A stretch of 64,000 bases of DNA, taken from assembly GCA_002812745.2 (NCBI GenBank), contig NCSJ02000145.1:1-64000 (forward strand), written 5' to 3'. Of this stretch, positions 34,828-46,528 are shown piece after piece (the first letter of the stretch is position 1; the number at the start of each line of letters is the position of its first letter). A program made the position numbers and the translations under genes. The notes beneath the pieces are model-generated. The model was not told the DNA's origin and made no database searches. It saw only the letters and a program-made list of their open reading frames with translations. The DNA comes from Scytalidium lignicola. Taxonomy: Eukaryota > Ascomycota > Leotiomycetes.

Positions 34828-36969
34828 TCATGTTGAAGGTGTGGACAATGACGAAGTTGCCTCATCATATGTGATGAACTCATGCAAGCCCGAACCAGAT
34901 GGTACCACAGGCCAAACTGAGCTTGCCTGTTCAGTAACTACCTCTAACACTGCAGGACCATCATAATCCAGTAACCACTTCAGTTTCGCCTCAATGTCAG
35001 CTGGCACGGAGCAGCGGTCAGCAGCCACGCCAAACGTCTCGGATGCCTTAACAAAGTCCGGATTGGACTGGCGATTATGGGCAAAGCGCTGATCGTAGTA
35101 GAGCCGCTGTAAGTCGGACACCATGCCCATCTGTTCATTGTTGAATAGGAGCACCTTAACGGCGATGTTGTATTGCGCCGCGGTGGAAAGCTCGGCCATG
35201 GTCATGTTAAACGAGGCATCGCCATCGATGTCAATAACCAGGCAGTCTGGTCGCGCGGTTTTAGCACCAATTGCCGCTGGGAGTCCATAACCCATAGTTC
35301 CCAATCCGCCAGACGTGAGCATCGTACGCGGGTGGCGCCAGCGGAAGTGATGGGCTGCCCACATCTAGTGTTGACCTACGCCCGTGGACACTATCGTCCT
35401 GTCTTTCATGTGGGCAGTCATGTCGCTCAGCTTTTCAATGACGGCTTGGGCTCGAATCAAGCCAGAAATTGGCGTCGTCGGGAATCTATTATATGCTCCG
35501 AGGGGAAAACGAGACTTCCATTCGTTTATTTGGGCAAACCATTCCGGCCTATCAGTAACACGATTGATTCGGGGGATAAGCTGGATGAGGTTGGTGGCAC
35601 AGTCTCCTTGGACGGCTTCAACAGCCTCGACAACCTTGTTGATGTTCTTGGGTGCAATGTCGAAGTGGATAATGCCGCCGCGATTCTCTCGGGCTGCGAG
35701 TAGTGCTTGAGGGGCAAACTTGGGAATGCTCCCAGTGACACGATCATCAAATCGGGCTCCTAGTGCGATGATCGTGTCTGCCTCTTGATTTGCCATATTG
35801 GCATACGCCGCGCCGTATGTACCAAGCATATGAAGGGATTTAGGATCAAGTTCATCGAAAGCACCCAGTCCTTGTAGCGATGTAGTGACTGGTATCGAAG
35901 CCTTGTCGGCGAGTTCTTTCAGAATTCTCGGTCCTTGTGGCTGGGCTAGCATGCCCTGGCCTACATAGAGTATAGGCTTTTTTGACATGTTAATTAATCG
36001 TGCAACACGATCGAGTGTTTTATCAAGTGGTTGTATTGGACGCGACCAGAGTGCCGCGGTAATAGGATTCAGGCGCCTCGTGTATAGATTATTCAATGGT
36101 GCAGGCTTTTGAAGAATAGAAGCTGCAATATGCCTTGGGATGTTGACAAGGACGGGACCTGGGCGACCTGAGGTAGCAATTTCAAAGGCCTCATTGATCC
36201 TTTGAGGTAATTCTTCGATCGTTTTCACAGTAACATTCCATTTTGTACAGAATTTTGAGATCCCTATGATGTCGACTTCGTGGAAAGCATCCATCCCTAT
36301 TCCGTTAATAGATACTTCACCTGAGAATACAACCATCGGAGTTCCATCACAGAGCGCATCCTGCATGGGCGTGATGAGATTTGTAGCAGCAGAATCAGCA
36401 GCAACGAGAACCACCCCTGGTTTCCCTGTTACCCTCGAGTATCCCTCAGCCATATGTCCAGTTCCCTGCTCATGTCTCGGATAGATGATACTACAACGGT
36501 CTGACTGAAGAATCTTATTGAATGCGGGAATTGATGCTCCGCCAGTGTAGCCAACTATTGAGATGTAAGAACTCAATATAAAATCCTTCCTAAGAGGGGG
36601 CCTTACATAGCTGCTGCACATCATGCCGTATCAGCATCTCATAGAAGACCTCTCCTCCGTTACAACCAACAAGACTTAAAAGTCAGCAGCAATTAAGACA
36701 GTGCATTAACGGTCAATTCTTACCTATAATCTTGCGTGGTAGAATCTCTCGCACCAAGAGGTTCAATCCTCGCAGGGATGGACTTGACGGGTAATTTAGG
36801 ATATTCGGGGAGAAATGTGTCATTCTTCAAAATCGCCCTTCGACAGCACGCCTATTAGTAAATCGTCTAGCAAATTGCTAGCTACTTGAGAGACACAGAC
36901 ATACGGTTGCACCGGTGCCGCAGCAGCAGTGGATNTTTGCAGGCCTGCTGGTGGAGATGTTACTCTCAT
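34828..36969 (-). CDS. Acetolactate synthase catalytic subunit paralogue, with one in-frame TAG
   Basis: Makes 2-acetolactate from two pyruvates (or 2-aceto-2-hydroxybutyrate) with ThDP, the first committed step of valine/leucine/isoleucine synthesis, in mitochondria. Exons 36724-upstream, 36674-36607 and 36554-34828 join as GGEVFYEMLIRHDVQQL-FGYTGGA. Seen: catalytic Glu in YPRHEQGTGHMAEG; GARFDDRVTG; GGLGTMGYGLPAAIGA; the ThDP/Mg box GDASFNM..NNEQ. The inhibitor-site Pro is Ser (GEVSINGIG) and the Trp is Leu (GMVSDLQ). A TAG at 35367-35365 interrupts VGQH.MWAAHH where Gln (CAG) is expected. The first exon, with an N call at 36935, is uncertain; ATG 36969 is a guess. Confidence 0.82.
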
Positions 36970-37121
36970 TATATCGAGGCAAATGATTTGAGCTAGGGCG
37001 ACGTATCGTACTCGACCAAGGCCATTGTGCAGCAGAGGGCTTCCGAGTCGACCGTGGAATTTGTTTCATTATGGGCAGAGGAATGACGCTATATCTCAAT
37101 CATTGAGCATACGTTATGGTT

Positions 37122-37283
37122 AGGCCACACTTATATGCACGCACAAAAACTCTGGTGCCAGCCTCTCTTCGCTAAACTTCCACTCATACAATTTGTTAAT
37201 AATATATACTTAGATTTAAGAGTATTAAACTGAGACCTGCAGGAGATTTAGGGCACACAACACTGTGCATATAAGTGTGGCCT
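37122..37283. repeat. 19-bp perfect inverted repeat in a divergent promoter
   Basis: AGGCCACACTTATATGCAC at 37122-37140 is repeated exactly in reverse complement at 37265-37283, 124 bp apart. The region lies between the divergent acetolactate synthase and E1alpha genes. No TA or other clear target duplication flanks it, so it may be a regulatory pair or the tips of a small element. Confidence 0.7.
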
Positions 37284-37964
37284 GTGGTTATTTCACAGTG
37301 AAAGAAAGCAGAGCTTGAGGATGCTGTAGTGAGTCACAGTGCACTAGTTACATTACCTCTAAAACAGACTCAACGTCCACCTCGGCATAGTCGCCGCAAA
37401 TATGCTCCTCTCAACAGACCAATGAGATGAAATAACTACATCTCAGATAATTATCTACATCTCTATCTCGTCTCTCCACGCGCTGTATAACCAGTGGCGG
37501 GGTTTATAGGCTATGTGGTCAAAAGACATAATACACCAGGGTTCGCTCCTTTCAGCACAGCTTCTTAGTCTGTTAGTTGCATGTAGTACTCCGCAACATA
37601 AAAGGTTCCCTGTTTCCGATATAGGAGGCTGACGTGGATGTAATATCAACATGGTAAAAGGTCAAGAATATCCAAAAACTTCACAATTCCCCGTACACCC
37701 CGGCTGGGCAATCCCGACGGCGTCCGATTGGCTGCACCATCCTGTGTTCGGAGGTGAGAAGAGTGCGGGGAATTAATTACAAAGGGGTTGTGTCGGCTTA
37801 AGGAGCATCGCATGGCAGTAGCCAAGCTCCAAACATCTGTCGTACATTGGATCAGTTTATCGTGAAAGAGATTTGCTACTTTTCAATTCTTTGGCATAAA
37901 ATCAGGCTTCTGAGTATCTTGCTCTGTCTTACATGAAGTTGATGTTAGGACAATTAACAGCATT
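37284..37964. other. Promoter region of the E1alpha gene
   Basis: A reversed CCAAT box (GATTGG) lies near 37727. The short minus frame at 37455-37652 has no similarity I know. No further motif is called. Confidence 0.35.
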
Positions 37965-39589
37965 ATGATGCGACCTCTTCTACGGCTTCGTCCACGCCCA
38001 GCTGCGACGAAAGCTTGTCTTTTGAATCAATACCAACCTCTTCTAAAGATTGGTTCAAGATGCAATGCCACAGCCGCGGTTTCAGAAACACAGCGGTCTG
38101 TTTCTTTGGCCCCTATCAATCTTGACGGAGCTGATTCTTTACAGGCCTCGTTTTCCCGGTGCCACCGAAAGCCCTATCACAACAGAGATGGCCTTCTTAA
38201 GGCCTTCAAACCTGCCGCTCATTCCAACATATCGTGTCATGAATACTGAAGGAGTTCTTGATAATCCAAACCGGCATCCACCTAATGTAACCGATGAGCA
38301 AGCCCTGACATGGTATAAGAACATGTTGACGGGTATGTTGACAGATTTTCCTACCTCAATATAATAAGCCCGCTGACGCGATATAGTCAATATAATGGAC
38401 ACAATCATGTCTGAGGCTCAACGGCAAGGTCGCATAAGTTTTTATATGGTCTGCATACATATACTATCTGTCTCCTTTTTCAAGAATCATTGAACTAATG
38501 TATCATTCTAGGTATCTGCAGGAGAAGAGGCTGTGACGGTTGGGTCAGCGGCGGCACTGGGACCAGACGATGTGATAACTTGTCAGTATCGAGAAACGGG
38601 AGTATTCCAGCAGCGAGGCTTCACCCTCAAGGACTTTACAAGTCAGCTCTTCTCAAACCGCAACGATCCTGGCAAAGGACGTAACATGCCGGTTCACTAT
38701 AGCGGGAAAGTCAAAACAGGAGTAGTCAGTTTCAACATTTTCCTCTCCCTTTTTTTCATATGCCTTTACGTGTGTATTCATTATATCCATGAAAGGGAAA
38801 TATCTAACCCATTCCAACTAGCATGCTGTGGCATCCACTCTTGCAACCCAGATCCCACATGCCACTGGCGCAGCCTATGCCCTCAAGATGGAAGCCCAGG
38901 AGAATCCCACCAGACCTCCCCGAGTAGCAGCCTGCTATTTCGGTGACGGTGCTGCGAGCGAAGGTGACTTCCATGCCGCCCTCAACGTCGCCGCCACGCG
39001 TGCTTGCCCTGTCATCTTCATCTGTCGCAACAACGGTTTTGCGATCTCGACGCCGACCTCCGAGCAGTACCGCGGAGATGGAATTGCCAGTCGCGCTATC
39101 GGCTACGGTATCGACGTTCTACGTGTAGATGGCACGGATATCTTCGCTGTGTACGAGGCAACGGTGGAGGCCCGGCGGCGCGCGCTTGAAGATGGTTGCC
39201 GCCCCGTACTGCTGGAGTTCATGAGCTACCGCATCTCACACCACAGCACCAGCGACGACAGCTTCGCATACCGAAGTAGAAGCGAGGCGGAGGGCTGGAT
39301 GAAGCAGGATAATCCGTTGACGCGGCTGCGGCGATGGCTCGAGAATCGCGATCTGTGGAACATGGAGATGGAGGAGCAGACTCGCAAGCAGATCCGTCGT
39401 GATATCCTCCAGGCGGTAGCGCAGGCGGAGAATGAGAAGAAGCCTGCCCTGGAGGGGATTTTTTCAGATGTCTATGAGACCTTGTCGGAGGAGCAGATCG
39501 AGCAGAAGGCTGACCTTAGGCGATTGATGGAAAAGTATCCGGCTGAGTACGATGTTGAGGACCATGAGGGTGGGCTTGCTGGGCTGTAA
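37965..39589 (+). CDS. Branched-chain 2-oxoacid dehydrogenase E1 alpha subunit
   Basis: ThDP-dependent decarboxylase alpha chain of the mitochondrial complex turning branched 2-oxoacids into acyl-CoA. Five exons (37965-38095, 38145-38332, 38387-38448, 38512-38724, 38822-39589) join in frame to 453 aa. The first 25 residues (MMRPLLRLRPRPAATK) are a basic presequence. Seen: IPTYRVMNTEGV, MVSAGEEAVTVGSAAAL, QYRETGVFQQRGF, the ThDP motif GDGAASEGDFHAALN to RNNGFAIST, and RISHHSTSDDSFAYRS, the phosphorylation loop where the dedicated kinase acts in other eukaryotes. These are BCKDH rather than pyruvate dehydrogenase hallmarks. It is divergent from acetolactate synthase and convergent with E1beta. 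The first and third introns have the weaker donors GTCTGT and GTCTGC. Confidence 0.92.
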
Positions 39590-39894
39590 CTGTAGAACAA
39601 GTCACCATTATCTCACAGCTATGTGTAGCAGATCATTTTTTTCTCTTTCAAACGTAATAATAATAAATGTCCTATAACAAAGACATGGAGCAACAATTAG
39701 TACGGCATTGGCTCCTTGGCATATATGCTACATTCATGATAGAGTTGATGGATTTTGATGAAGCCTTATTATTCAAGACCTAATAGATCAAGTATCCTGA
39801 TTTAGATGGTAAAATTCAAAGCATAGTTTATATGACGTCCAATATATACATCTCATTTATCCTGCATTCCATTGTATAGGACAACCATACACTC
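39590..39894. other. Convergent 3' spacer between E1alpha and E1beta
   Basis: 305 bp of AT-rich sequence shared by both 3' ends. No gene or repeat seen. Confidence 0.4.
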
Positions 39895-41391
39895 CTAGTA
39901 ATTCAGCACCTCATGAATCGCATCATAGACTCCTAGCAACAACAAAAAACCAAAAGTCAGCATTCTTCTTTACTTCACGCATGAAGAAGAGTAGAGGGTT
40001 TGAGGGATGCTACATACTTGTTACATCCGGCACGACATACTTTTCCCAAACCAATCCCGTATGTGTCGTGTAGCCAGCAACTCGCTTGACTGGCGCTTCG
40101 AGATGCAAAAATGCTTTCTCCTGTATTGTAGCCGCCACCTCCGCTCCAACGCCCATATTCACCACTATTACAGGCCATCATTAGCACTTGCTAGGTCAAA
40201 GAAGTCAAGAGGTCAAGAAGTGCGAATGGATATCAGATATAATGGGGTTTTCATCCCATCTGCTGACATACCAGAAAACTCTATAGCGGGAAGGGGAAAC
40301 ATAAAATAGAACGCTTACTGCTCTCGTGCACCACAATGGCACGTCTCGTATTTTTGACACTATTTACGATTGTCTGTCTATCCCACGGATAGATAGTCCG
40401 TAGGTCGATCAGCTCGATACTGACACCAAAGTCCTTTTCTGCTGCTTCAATGGCGGCAGAGCATGTATAAAGCGGGCGACCATAGGATATAATCGTTAGA
40501 TCCTTTCCCGGTTTGATGATCTCGGCGCTGCTAAGTGGGAGGGTATACGACTCGTCTGGGACTTGCTCCACGGCCGCCCGATACAGGATCTTGGGTTCCA
40601 TGAAGATCACAGGGTCGTTTGACGCCACAGATGCAAGCAACAGTCCTTTTGCTTGTGTTGGAGAGCGAGGGACAACGACCTTGAAGCCCGGAACGTGGCA
40701 GAATAGTGACTCGGGGGACTGTGAATGGTAGCTAAGATGGTACAGGAATTAGCATGTTCCTTCATTTTCAACCTCGATTGATTGATTCCATGGCCGTTTA
40801 CAGTGCACCGTGGCCCACGCCTCCGCAGGGCATGCGTATCACCATACCACCCACATTCGCACCAGTCTCGCCTTCACGATACCGGAATTTCGATGCCTCG
40901 TTGACGATCTGATCAAAGGCAGGAAAGACATAATCGGCAAACTGAATTTCCGCAATGGGTTTCATGCCCTCGGCGGCTGCTCCGATGGCTGCGCCCACGA
41001 TGCCCTGCTCTGTCAGAGGAGTATTGAAGACTCGATCAGGGCCAAACTCAGACTGCAAATCCATGGTACATCGAAAGACACCACCAAAGGCAACATCTTC
41101 GCCGAAGCAAAGCACCTTGGGCGACTCCCTCAATGCCGTCCGCAGCGCTGCATTTACCGCTTGAAAGAGGTTAAGCCGCGTCGACGGTCCGCTTTGAGGC
41201 AGTCCAGGCGTCTGATTAAATGTACTTCGGCTGTGATGGAGGAGAGGTGATTTAGAAAAGTCAATGGGGAGGTTCAACCTGCGCTCCTTCGGAGGAGCAC
41301 CTTGTGTTGCATACGCAGAGGTACCTGCGGGCCGTGACAGCGCCCATCTCCTTCGCAAGAAGAGCATCTTTGATAGTGGATGGTGGTCCAA
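39895..41391 (-). CDS. Branched-chain 2-oxoacid dehydrogenase E1 beta subunit
   Basis: Partner of E1alpha in the alpha2beta2 decarboxylase. Four exons (41391-40802, 40731-40319, 40164-40018, 39932-39895) join in frame to 395 aa. The start [20 protein letters not shown] includes an arginine-rich mitochondrial presequence; the second Met would also serve. Seen: [84 protein letters not shown] and [13 protein letters not shown]. The last two exons are weaker: the usual GGFASEI segment reads VNMGVGAEV. It is divergent from E2 across 626 bp. Confidence 0.92.
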
Positions 41392-42017
41392 AGAAACTAG
41401 ATTTCACTAGGAGATAGTTTTCTGTATTGTCTTTAAACAGCTTTGGCCTTAGCATGACCCTCAGATACCAGCAAGATTCGACTAGAATAAAGCTGTCTTG
41501 GTTTCTGCGAATGTTTCCCCAGTGAGCCGTTGATAGCCATCGCTGAGCTTTCCAGGGTTCCCGGGTCCTCGATGCATGATGACCGGAGGACAGGCAGCTC
41601 CGGAGTGATAGGGGATTAGGAAGCGGGGGAATGTTCTCCGGAATAGGAGTCGGAGGCCGAGGACCCGAGACGCGATGTTCGGGAATTCGCAGAAACCATA
41701 TCCGAATGAATCTAGAAGACACCTACTCTAGAGCATGGAAATTTTGTAAATTACCTGTAGTTGCAAGAACTAGCCCCGACAAGCTAGATATGGTCTATGG
41801 TCTATCAGGAGCGCCGCTTCTCGCTCTGTGTGCGGAGAACATCGGCTTAAGCTACTTTTAACACCATAATCTACTTACCCTCCGATGTAGAGTGTGGCCT
41901 CAGTGGCATGCAATATGTAAATATTTCTAGTTTGTTGTAAAGTATCTTGTTACCTAGGTCATATCCATAGCTTTTTGCAGCGAGTCTTGAGTTGAATATA
42001 CGGCACAAGACTTCCCA
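41392..42017. other. Divergent promoter of the E1beta and E2 genes
   Basis: Shared upstream region of two subunits of one complex, so joint control is likely. Small frames on both strands here have no recognised product. No CCG-N4-CGG site was found. Confidence 0.45.
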
Positions 42018-43703
42018 ATGGCATCTCAAATGAAGCCCGTGTTGCTAGGAAGCATCCGGTGCTTTGCACAACAGCAGCCAGCAGTGAGGTTCCTTGTTCC
42101 GTCAATTACAGTCGCAACTCGCCCAATTCCGAGGGCCTGTGCGGATGTGCGATGTTTTCGCGCCATTTCAAGAAGGAGAGCCGTGATTCCATATATGCTC
42201 GCGGATATCGGCGAGGGAATTACTGAATGCCAGATAATGGAATGGTTTGTCAAACCTGGGGATCGCGTGGAACAGTTTGACAAGATCTGCGAAGTGCAGT
42301 CGGATAAGGCGTCTGTTGAGGTTCGTAGACATGATGGGAAGAAAGTTAAATTGAGTGTTAACCTGGCTATAGATTACATCGCGATTTGATGGGGTCATCA
42401 AGACCCTTCATTATGATACTGACGACATGGCGATAGTAGGAAAGGTACTGTACATTTATATTCATAATGCCTTCATATAGAAGCTAATGGCATTTAGCCA
42501 CTGATAGATATCGATATCCATGAAGCGGAAGAGACAGAAGGCGAACACTCAGTAGAAAACACACAAACTACGGAACATGCAGAAGAGCTTTTGGAGAATA
42601 ATATTCAAGCTAGTGCAGGACCATTGGAGTCTCAATTACAAAGTAGAAGTTCTGCAGACTTAGAGATGCCTTCAGATCTAAGTTCTTCTCTTGCACCAGC
42701 TATATCGTCTGATCTGCATACTCCGCCACCCACTCAAAAGTGCAGCGCAATAGCAACCCCAGGAGTTCGGCATCTGATCAACAGGCTTAATCTCGACATC
42801 ACAGACATCCCAGGTACGGGCCGTGATGGCAGAGTACGCAAAGAGGACGTCGAAAAATACATGGCTTTACAGCAACCCAAAGCCATACCCACCGATACTA
42901 GTCGCATCTTCCCTGCCTCACTCCTTAAAGCACCGGGAGAAATCAAGACCGTACCCTTAACACCTGTCCAGAATCAAATGTTCAAGACCATGACGCGCTC
43001 CCTTAGAATTCCGCATTTTTTATATACCCATCCGGTCGATCTGACCGCCGTCAACAACCTACGAAAAGGGGCAAACAACATCAGAGGGACGCTTCCCACA
43101 GCTATGATCTCCACATCCCCCAGTGATGCCACGGCAAAGCTAACGGCCCTTCCCTTCATCATGAAGGCATTATCGCTTGCATTCCAGCAGTTCCCCCAGA
43201 TCAACGCCCACCTCGACGTCGAAACCAATCCGAACAAGCCCACACTACATCACTACTCGTCACATAACTTCGGTCTAGCCGTCGACACTCCACAGGGGCT
43301 CCTAGTGCCGGTGATTCGCAACGTGCAGGATCATTCCATCCTAACACTTGCCGAAGAAATCAACCGTGTGAGCAAGTTAGCCAAGGATGGTAAGTTGACA
43401 CCTGAAGATTTCAAAGGGGCAACCTTCACTATGAGCAATATTGGGAGCATTGGCGGTGGGGTTGTCAGCCCTGTGATAGTGGCTCCAATGGTGGGCATTC
43501 TCGGCGTAGGGAGGATGAGAACGGTGCCCGTGCTACAAAGCCATGATAGGGAAGGTGAAGGGAGCTGGGGATCGCGGGAGGAGGTGGTACTCAGCTGGAG
43601 TGCGGACCACAGAGTTCTGGATGGCGCGACGGTCGCAAGGTGTGCTGAGTTGGTGGGAGGATTGCTACGGGATGGCGATCTTATAGGTTTATCGTTGAGG
43701 TAG
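42018..43703 (+). CDS. Branched-chain 2-oxoacid dehydrogenase E2 (dihydrolipoyl transacylase)
   Basis: Forms the core of the complex, moving the acyl group from E1 to CoA through a lipoyl arm. Three exons (42018-42320, 42373-42444, 42498-43703) join to 526 aa. The basic N-terminus (about residues 1-55) is a presequence. The lipoyl domain, residues about 58-135, carries the lipoylated Lys in VQSDKASVE, then SRFDGVIKTLHYD. The E1/E3-binding domain shows ATPGVRHLINRLNLDI and GTGRDGRVRKEDV. The catalytic domain ends with SWSADHRVLDGATVA, the HxxxDG site. The linker before the binding domain is Glu- and Ser-rich. Splicing was chosen because both introns fall inside the lipoyl domain and restore it exactly. 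Confidence 0.92.
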
Positions 43704-44531
43704 ATTATACGCATATACTTCCTTATATTTACACATATTTGGGGGAGGAAATATGGCAAAAGACTCACCGAGCCGCTATTGCAGCTCGGATACAGAAACC
43801 CGTGAAGGTTTACTTAAGGGGTCTTAATTGCTCCATCTATCAGTATTTCTATGCCCCTGATTATGTTTCGTATGTATTCGTGTATTTATTTTTGTAGAGT
43901 AAAGAGGTCCAACACACACCCCCTATTTCAAGGCTTCGGCCTGCATATAAATTTGTGCCTCAGGAATTAAAAATTGTCCGCTGCGGGGTTTGTAGAGGCT
44001 GGGAGGAGCAAGAGTCTGGAGTTCCTAGTGGATTCGTTCCTGTGTCGAGAGAAAGACATAAGGAAAATGTTTGCTAGTATATCTTCTTCACATTACAAAA
44101 GTCGTGAAAGTTCATTTTCATATGTAAAATTAGCAGCAAAGACTAATATTTGGTGGCTGGAATTTGCAGCCTACNTTTTTTTAGTATACATATCACTGGG
44201 TAGATCCCACAGACGGCTTGCAGCTCTTCAACTATATCGGGATATTCCAGTATCCGGAAACCCACCCAAGGTTGCTTACATGCTGTGGAGAAGTGTGAGA
44301 AGCAGCTGACCGAGATCGGGTGCGGCGGGGGAACGAAGCAACTCGATATTATGGCATACACATTCAACCATCGTGTTTGGATGCACCAGCTATATAAATA
44401 AAGAAAACTATATTTCAACCGGCCAAGTTTATCAATATCAGTCTGATTAATTGGGCAGAAAGAAGTCTCCTTTCTCTACAGAGAATCAACAGACTTCCTC
44501 GTTTTTATCTTCTTGCTTTCCCCCAATCAAA
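43704..44531. other. Intergenic upstream of the aldehyde dehydrogenase
   Basis: About 830 bp. Contains an N call at 44175 and the CCG-N4-CGG site listed separately. The frames 43974-44309 (plus) and 44143-44418 (minus) overlap and show no domain. Confidence 0.4.
44310..44319. promoter_or_regulatory. CCG-N4-CGG motif upstream of the aldehyde dehydrogenase
   Basis: CCGAGATCGG, about 210 bp before the ATG at 44532. Same spacing as the sites before IPMDH and the C2H2 regulator. Confidence 0.35.
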
Positions 44532-46528
44532 ATGACAGCCACAAAGATCGGGCTTGAAAGCCTCCAAAACAAAAATTTACTCCAGACAAAAGGACTGATC
44601 AACGGAAAATGGGTCACAGCTGTATCGGGCGCCACATTCAACATCACTAACCCAGCAAATCTTGAGGTTCTCACCACCATGCCCGAGATGGGGAAGGAGG
44701 ACACCGCAAAGGCAATAGCCGCAGCAGCAGAAGCATTCAAGACGTTCAAGAAGACGACAGGGAGGCAGCGCGCACGCATGCTGCGGAAATGGAGCGATCT
44801 ATGTCATGAGAACTTGGAAGATCTCGCTCTCATCTTGACTCTCGAGAATGGAAAGCCCCTCGCAGAGTCGAGAGGAGAGGTGACTTATGGTGCTAGCTTT
44901 TTGGAATGGTTTGCAGGAGAAGCAGAACGGTAAGCTAAGCCCTACCAGGAAAAAATAGATGAGAATTATATTCATATGATCTCGAGAGGGAGTTTATTTT
45001 TTTATCTGGTCTTCTAACTTGATAAATTTCAGGACATATGGCGAGGTCGTGCCGTCATCGAATCCAAACCAGAGAGTCGTAACGTTCAGACAACCTCTAG
45101 GCGTAGCTGCTTGTCTTACTCCGTGGAACTTCCCTGTACGTGTCTTGGCCTTGAGTGAACATGCTGCATGAAACATTAATGCTAAACCTGGAAAAGATAG
45201 CAATGATCACAAGAAAGGCTGGAGCAGCGCTGGTAAGCGGTCTCCCCATAAATAACCAGGGCTCACCATCCTCGAAAATTAACAGCTACAGCTAATACTT
45301 TCTCTCAGGCTGCCGGATGTACTACTGTATGGAAACCCGCCGGTGAGACCCCCCTCTCAGCATTAGCCCAAGCAGTCCTCGCCATACAGGCTGGATTTCC
45401 CGCGGGATCCATCAACGTGATCACGACGCTGGACAAGGTGGCGGAGGTCGGGGCGGAATTCTGCACCAACCGCGCTGTGCGCAAGGTGAGCTTCGACCGG
45501 GAGCACACGCGTAGGCAAGATTCTGATGTCACAATGCTCGTCGACGGTCAAGAAGCTCTCGTTAGAACTTGGGGGGAACAGCCCGTTCATCGTCTTCGAC
45601 GACGCCAATATTGAGACCGCTATCGAGGCTGCCATCGTCGCCAAGTTCCGCAACTCCGGTCAGACCTGCGTTACGGCGAATCGTGTGTTCGTGCAGGATG
45701 GCATATATGATGAGTTTGCGACGAGGCTCTCCAAGAGAATTCAAGAGTTGAAGGTTGGATCTGGTTGGGAAGACGGTGTCGTGATTGGGCCGTTGACGCA
45801 TGAGCGTGCTGTGGAGAAGGCGTTGGCTCACATAAACGGTATTAATAGCGATCCACGTACTCCTTCCTGAAAGGAGTATAAAGTGTCCTATCATTTCCTG
45901 TTTCTTTCTAATCACTATCACAGATGCCAAAAAGCTCGGTGGTCAAGTTATATTAGGTGGTGCTGCACTGACATCTCACCCGGGTTACTTCATGCAACCT
46001 ACTGTGGTCACGGGTAAGGAGGGTCCTGACTGTTTTCCTCTCCGAAAGAAGTCACTTCACTGACAAAATCCTGCTCGCACACACAGAAATGAACACTAAG
46101 ATGCTGGTCACCCGCGAAGAAACCTTTGCCCCAGTAGTCGGTCTGTACCGCTTCAAAACCGAGGAAGAAGCCCTTGATCTCGCCAACGACTGTGATGTCG
46201 GTCTTGGAAGCTTCGTCTGCACATCCGACATAGCGCGCATGTGGCGTGTTGCTGAAGCTCTTGAGGTTGGGTAAGTTATTTTTGGTTTAATGTTTTCCTT
46301 TTGTACGTTAATTTAATACTGTCGTTGTTTATGCCATCATCGTGGTCGTTTAGACTAACCAAATGCGCCTCCCCCTACAGAATGGTGGGTATCAACCTCG
46401 GAATGCTCAGCGCGTGCGAAAGCCCCTTTGGTGGCGTGAAAGAGAGCGGTTTCGGGAGAGAAGGTGGCCGTCATGGTATCGACGAGTATACTTCTATCAA
46501 GTCCATGATCATGAATGTGGCATCTTGA
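44532..46528 (+). CDS. NAD(P)-dependent aldehyde dehydrogenase, succinate-semialdehyde dehydrogenase-like, with a frameshift
   Basis: Oxidises an aldehyde to the acid. Seven exons (44532-44929, 45033-45135, 45197-45232, 45309-45838, 45924-46013, 46087-46270, 46381-46528) give 495 aa if one extra base is ignored. Seen: [19 protein letters not shown], the general-base Glu in [11 protein letters not shown], the nucleophile Cys in [22 protein letters not shown] and the SSADH-like [14 protein letters not shown]. At 45495 an extra G splits the cofactor-loop text GSTRVGK: before it KVSF, after it [12 protein letters not shown] in the next frame. Either the gene is dead or the base is an assembly error. 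Substrate is unknown; next to a keto-acid dehydrogenase set, a branched aldehyde is conceivable. Confidence 0.88.

Noticed and set aside
36735..36790. tRNA B-box-like text (GAGGTTCAATCCTCG) in the acetolactate synthase 5' region
   Set aside because: No A box or acceptor stem at the right distance, and the stretch is explained as coding sequence of an upstream exon.
37455..37652. Minus-strand 65-codon frame between the synthase and E1alpha genes
   Set aside because: Lies in a divergent promoter region and has no recognisable motif.
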